Positions 5,660 to 5,840 of a stretch of 5,840 nucleotides of DNA are shown piece after piece. How positions within the stretch are numbered: the first letter of the stretch is position 1; every line of letters starts with the position of its first letter. The translations under genes and the position numbers were made by a program. This stretch comes from Anaerolineales bacterium (GTDB taxonomy: Bacteria > Chloroflexota > Anaerolineae > Anaerolineales > UBA6663): contig JAGOBN010000295.1 in the NCBI GenBank assembly GCA_017999235.1, positions 1-5,840 on the forward strand. The letters are read 5' to 3'. The notes under the pieces were generated by a model, which was given only the letters and a program-made list of their open reading frames with translations, had not been told where the DNA came from and did not search any database.

Positions 5660-5840
5660 TTACTCGGCGGGCAGGGGAGCCGCACCTCCCGTCTTGCGCG
5701 GGCCTTTGCGCGTAATGATGAAGTCGAAGGCGTCGGGCAAGTGGTACTCACACGAGTACAGCACGGGTTCGTCGCTGGCGGAATAATCGGTCTGCAGGAG
5801 GCACAAGAGCACCGAGCCTTCGGGGACTTGCAGGTTTCCG
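5660..5840 (-). CDS. GntR/HutC-type transcriptional regulator, C-terminal end of UTRA ligand domain (5' part outside window)
   Basis: The frame is open from the window edge to a TAA at 5660-5662 and gives 59 residues. They read VPEGSVLLCLLQTDYSAS, then DEPVLYSCEYHLPDAFDFII and TRKGPRK, followed by a short polar tail. The pattern of a hydrophobic strand, a Tyr, a small polar turn, PVLYS, EYHLPDAF and a final F-x-x-x-R is characteristic of the last strands of the UTRA domain, the small-molecule-sensing domain of HutC-type GntR repressors. The DNA-binding domain is not in the window. It sits 46 bases upstream of the aminotransferase on the same strand, so it is probably the local, effector-responsive regulator of this catabolic operon. 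GntR-type regulators of inositol genes are known (IolR of Corynebacterium), but this fragment is too short to assign a subtype. Confidence 0.75.
   Translation of the reverse strand, partial: GNLQVPEGSVLLCLLQTDYSASDEPVLYSCEYHLPDAFDFIITRKGPRKTGGAAPLPAE

Noticed and set aside
5614..5751. N-terminal extension of the aminotransferase
   Set aside because: The extra 46 residues are basic and unlike the family, overlap the regulator's 3' end in another frame, and a ribosome site directly precedes the ATG at 5613.

Overview
This is a GC-rich bacterial window in which every supported gene lies on the minus strand. The genes are packed head to tail with gaps of 21 to 46 bases or a 4-base overlap, so it reads as one operon transcribed from the high-coordinate end to the low-coordinate end. 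No rRNA, tRNA, CRISPR array, insertion sequence or prophage gene was seen, and no gene-free stretch exceeds 50 bases. The organism cannot be fixed from the sequence. The GC-rich coding, the strong Shine-Dalgarno sites and the mix of Gfo/Idh, TIM-barrel and DegT genes would fit an environmental lineage such as Chloroflexota, but that is a weak guess.

In transcription order the genes are: (1) the last 59 codons of a regulator with a GntR/HutC-type UTRA ligand domain (5660-5840, cut by the window edge); (2) a DegT/DnrJ/EryC1/StrS PLP-dependent sugar aminotransferase (4294-5613); (3) a compact, apparently cytoplasmic nucleotide-pyrophosphatase/phosphodiesterase of the alkaline phosphatase superfamily (3484-4260); (4) a Gfo/Idh/MocA NAD(P)-dependent oxidoreductase with a GTG start (2271-3455); (5) a xylose-isomerase-like TIM-barrel enzyme (1303-2229); (6) IolB, 5-deoxy-glucuronate isomerase (398-1306), translationally coupled to gene 5; (7) the N-terminal part of IolD, the ThDP-dependent trihydroxycyclohexanedione hydrolase (1-376, cut by the window edge).

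IolD and IolB catalyse consecutive steps of myo-inositol catabolism: IolD opens the ring to 5-deoxy-glucuronate and IolB isomerises it. Genes 2 to 5 are not part of the textbook iol set. An aminotransferase, a MocA-like dehydrogenase, a TIM-barrel enzyme and a phosphodiesterase feeding into IolD/IolB suggest an operon that funnels a modified inositol, such as an amino-inositol (rhizopine-like) or a phosphodiester-linked inositol, into the inositol pathway. This is inference from gene content; no substrate can be read from the sequence.

The first 114 bases form a perfect 44-base inverted repeat around a 26-base spacer, inside iolD. The second arm replaces the conserved iolD sequence expected there. 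It is most likely a fold-back chimera or assembly artefact at a contig end, so bases 1 to about 44 should not be trusted as gene sequence.
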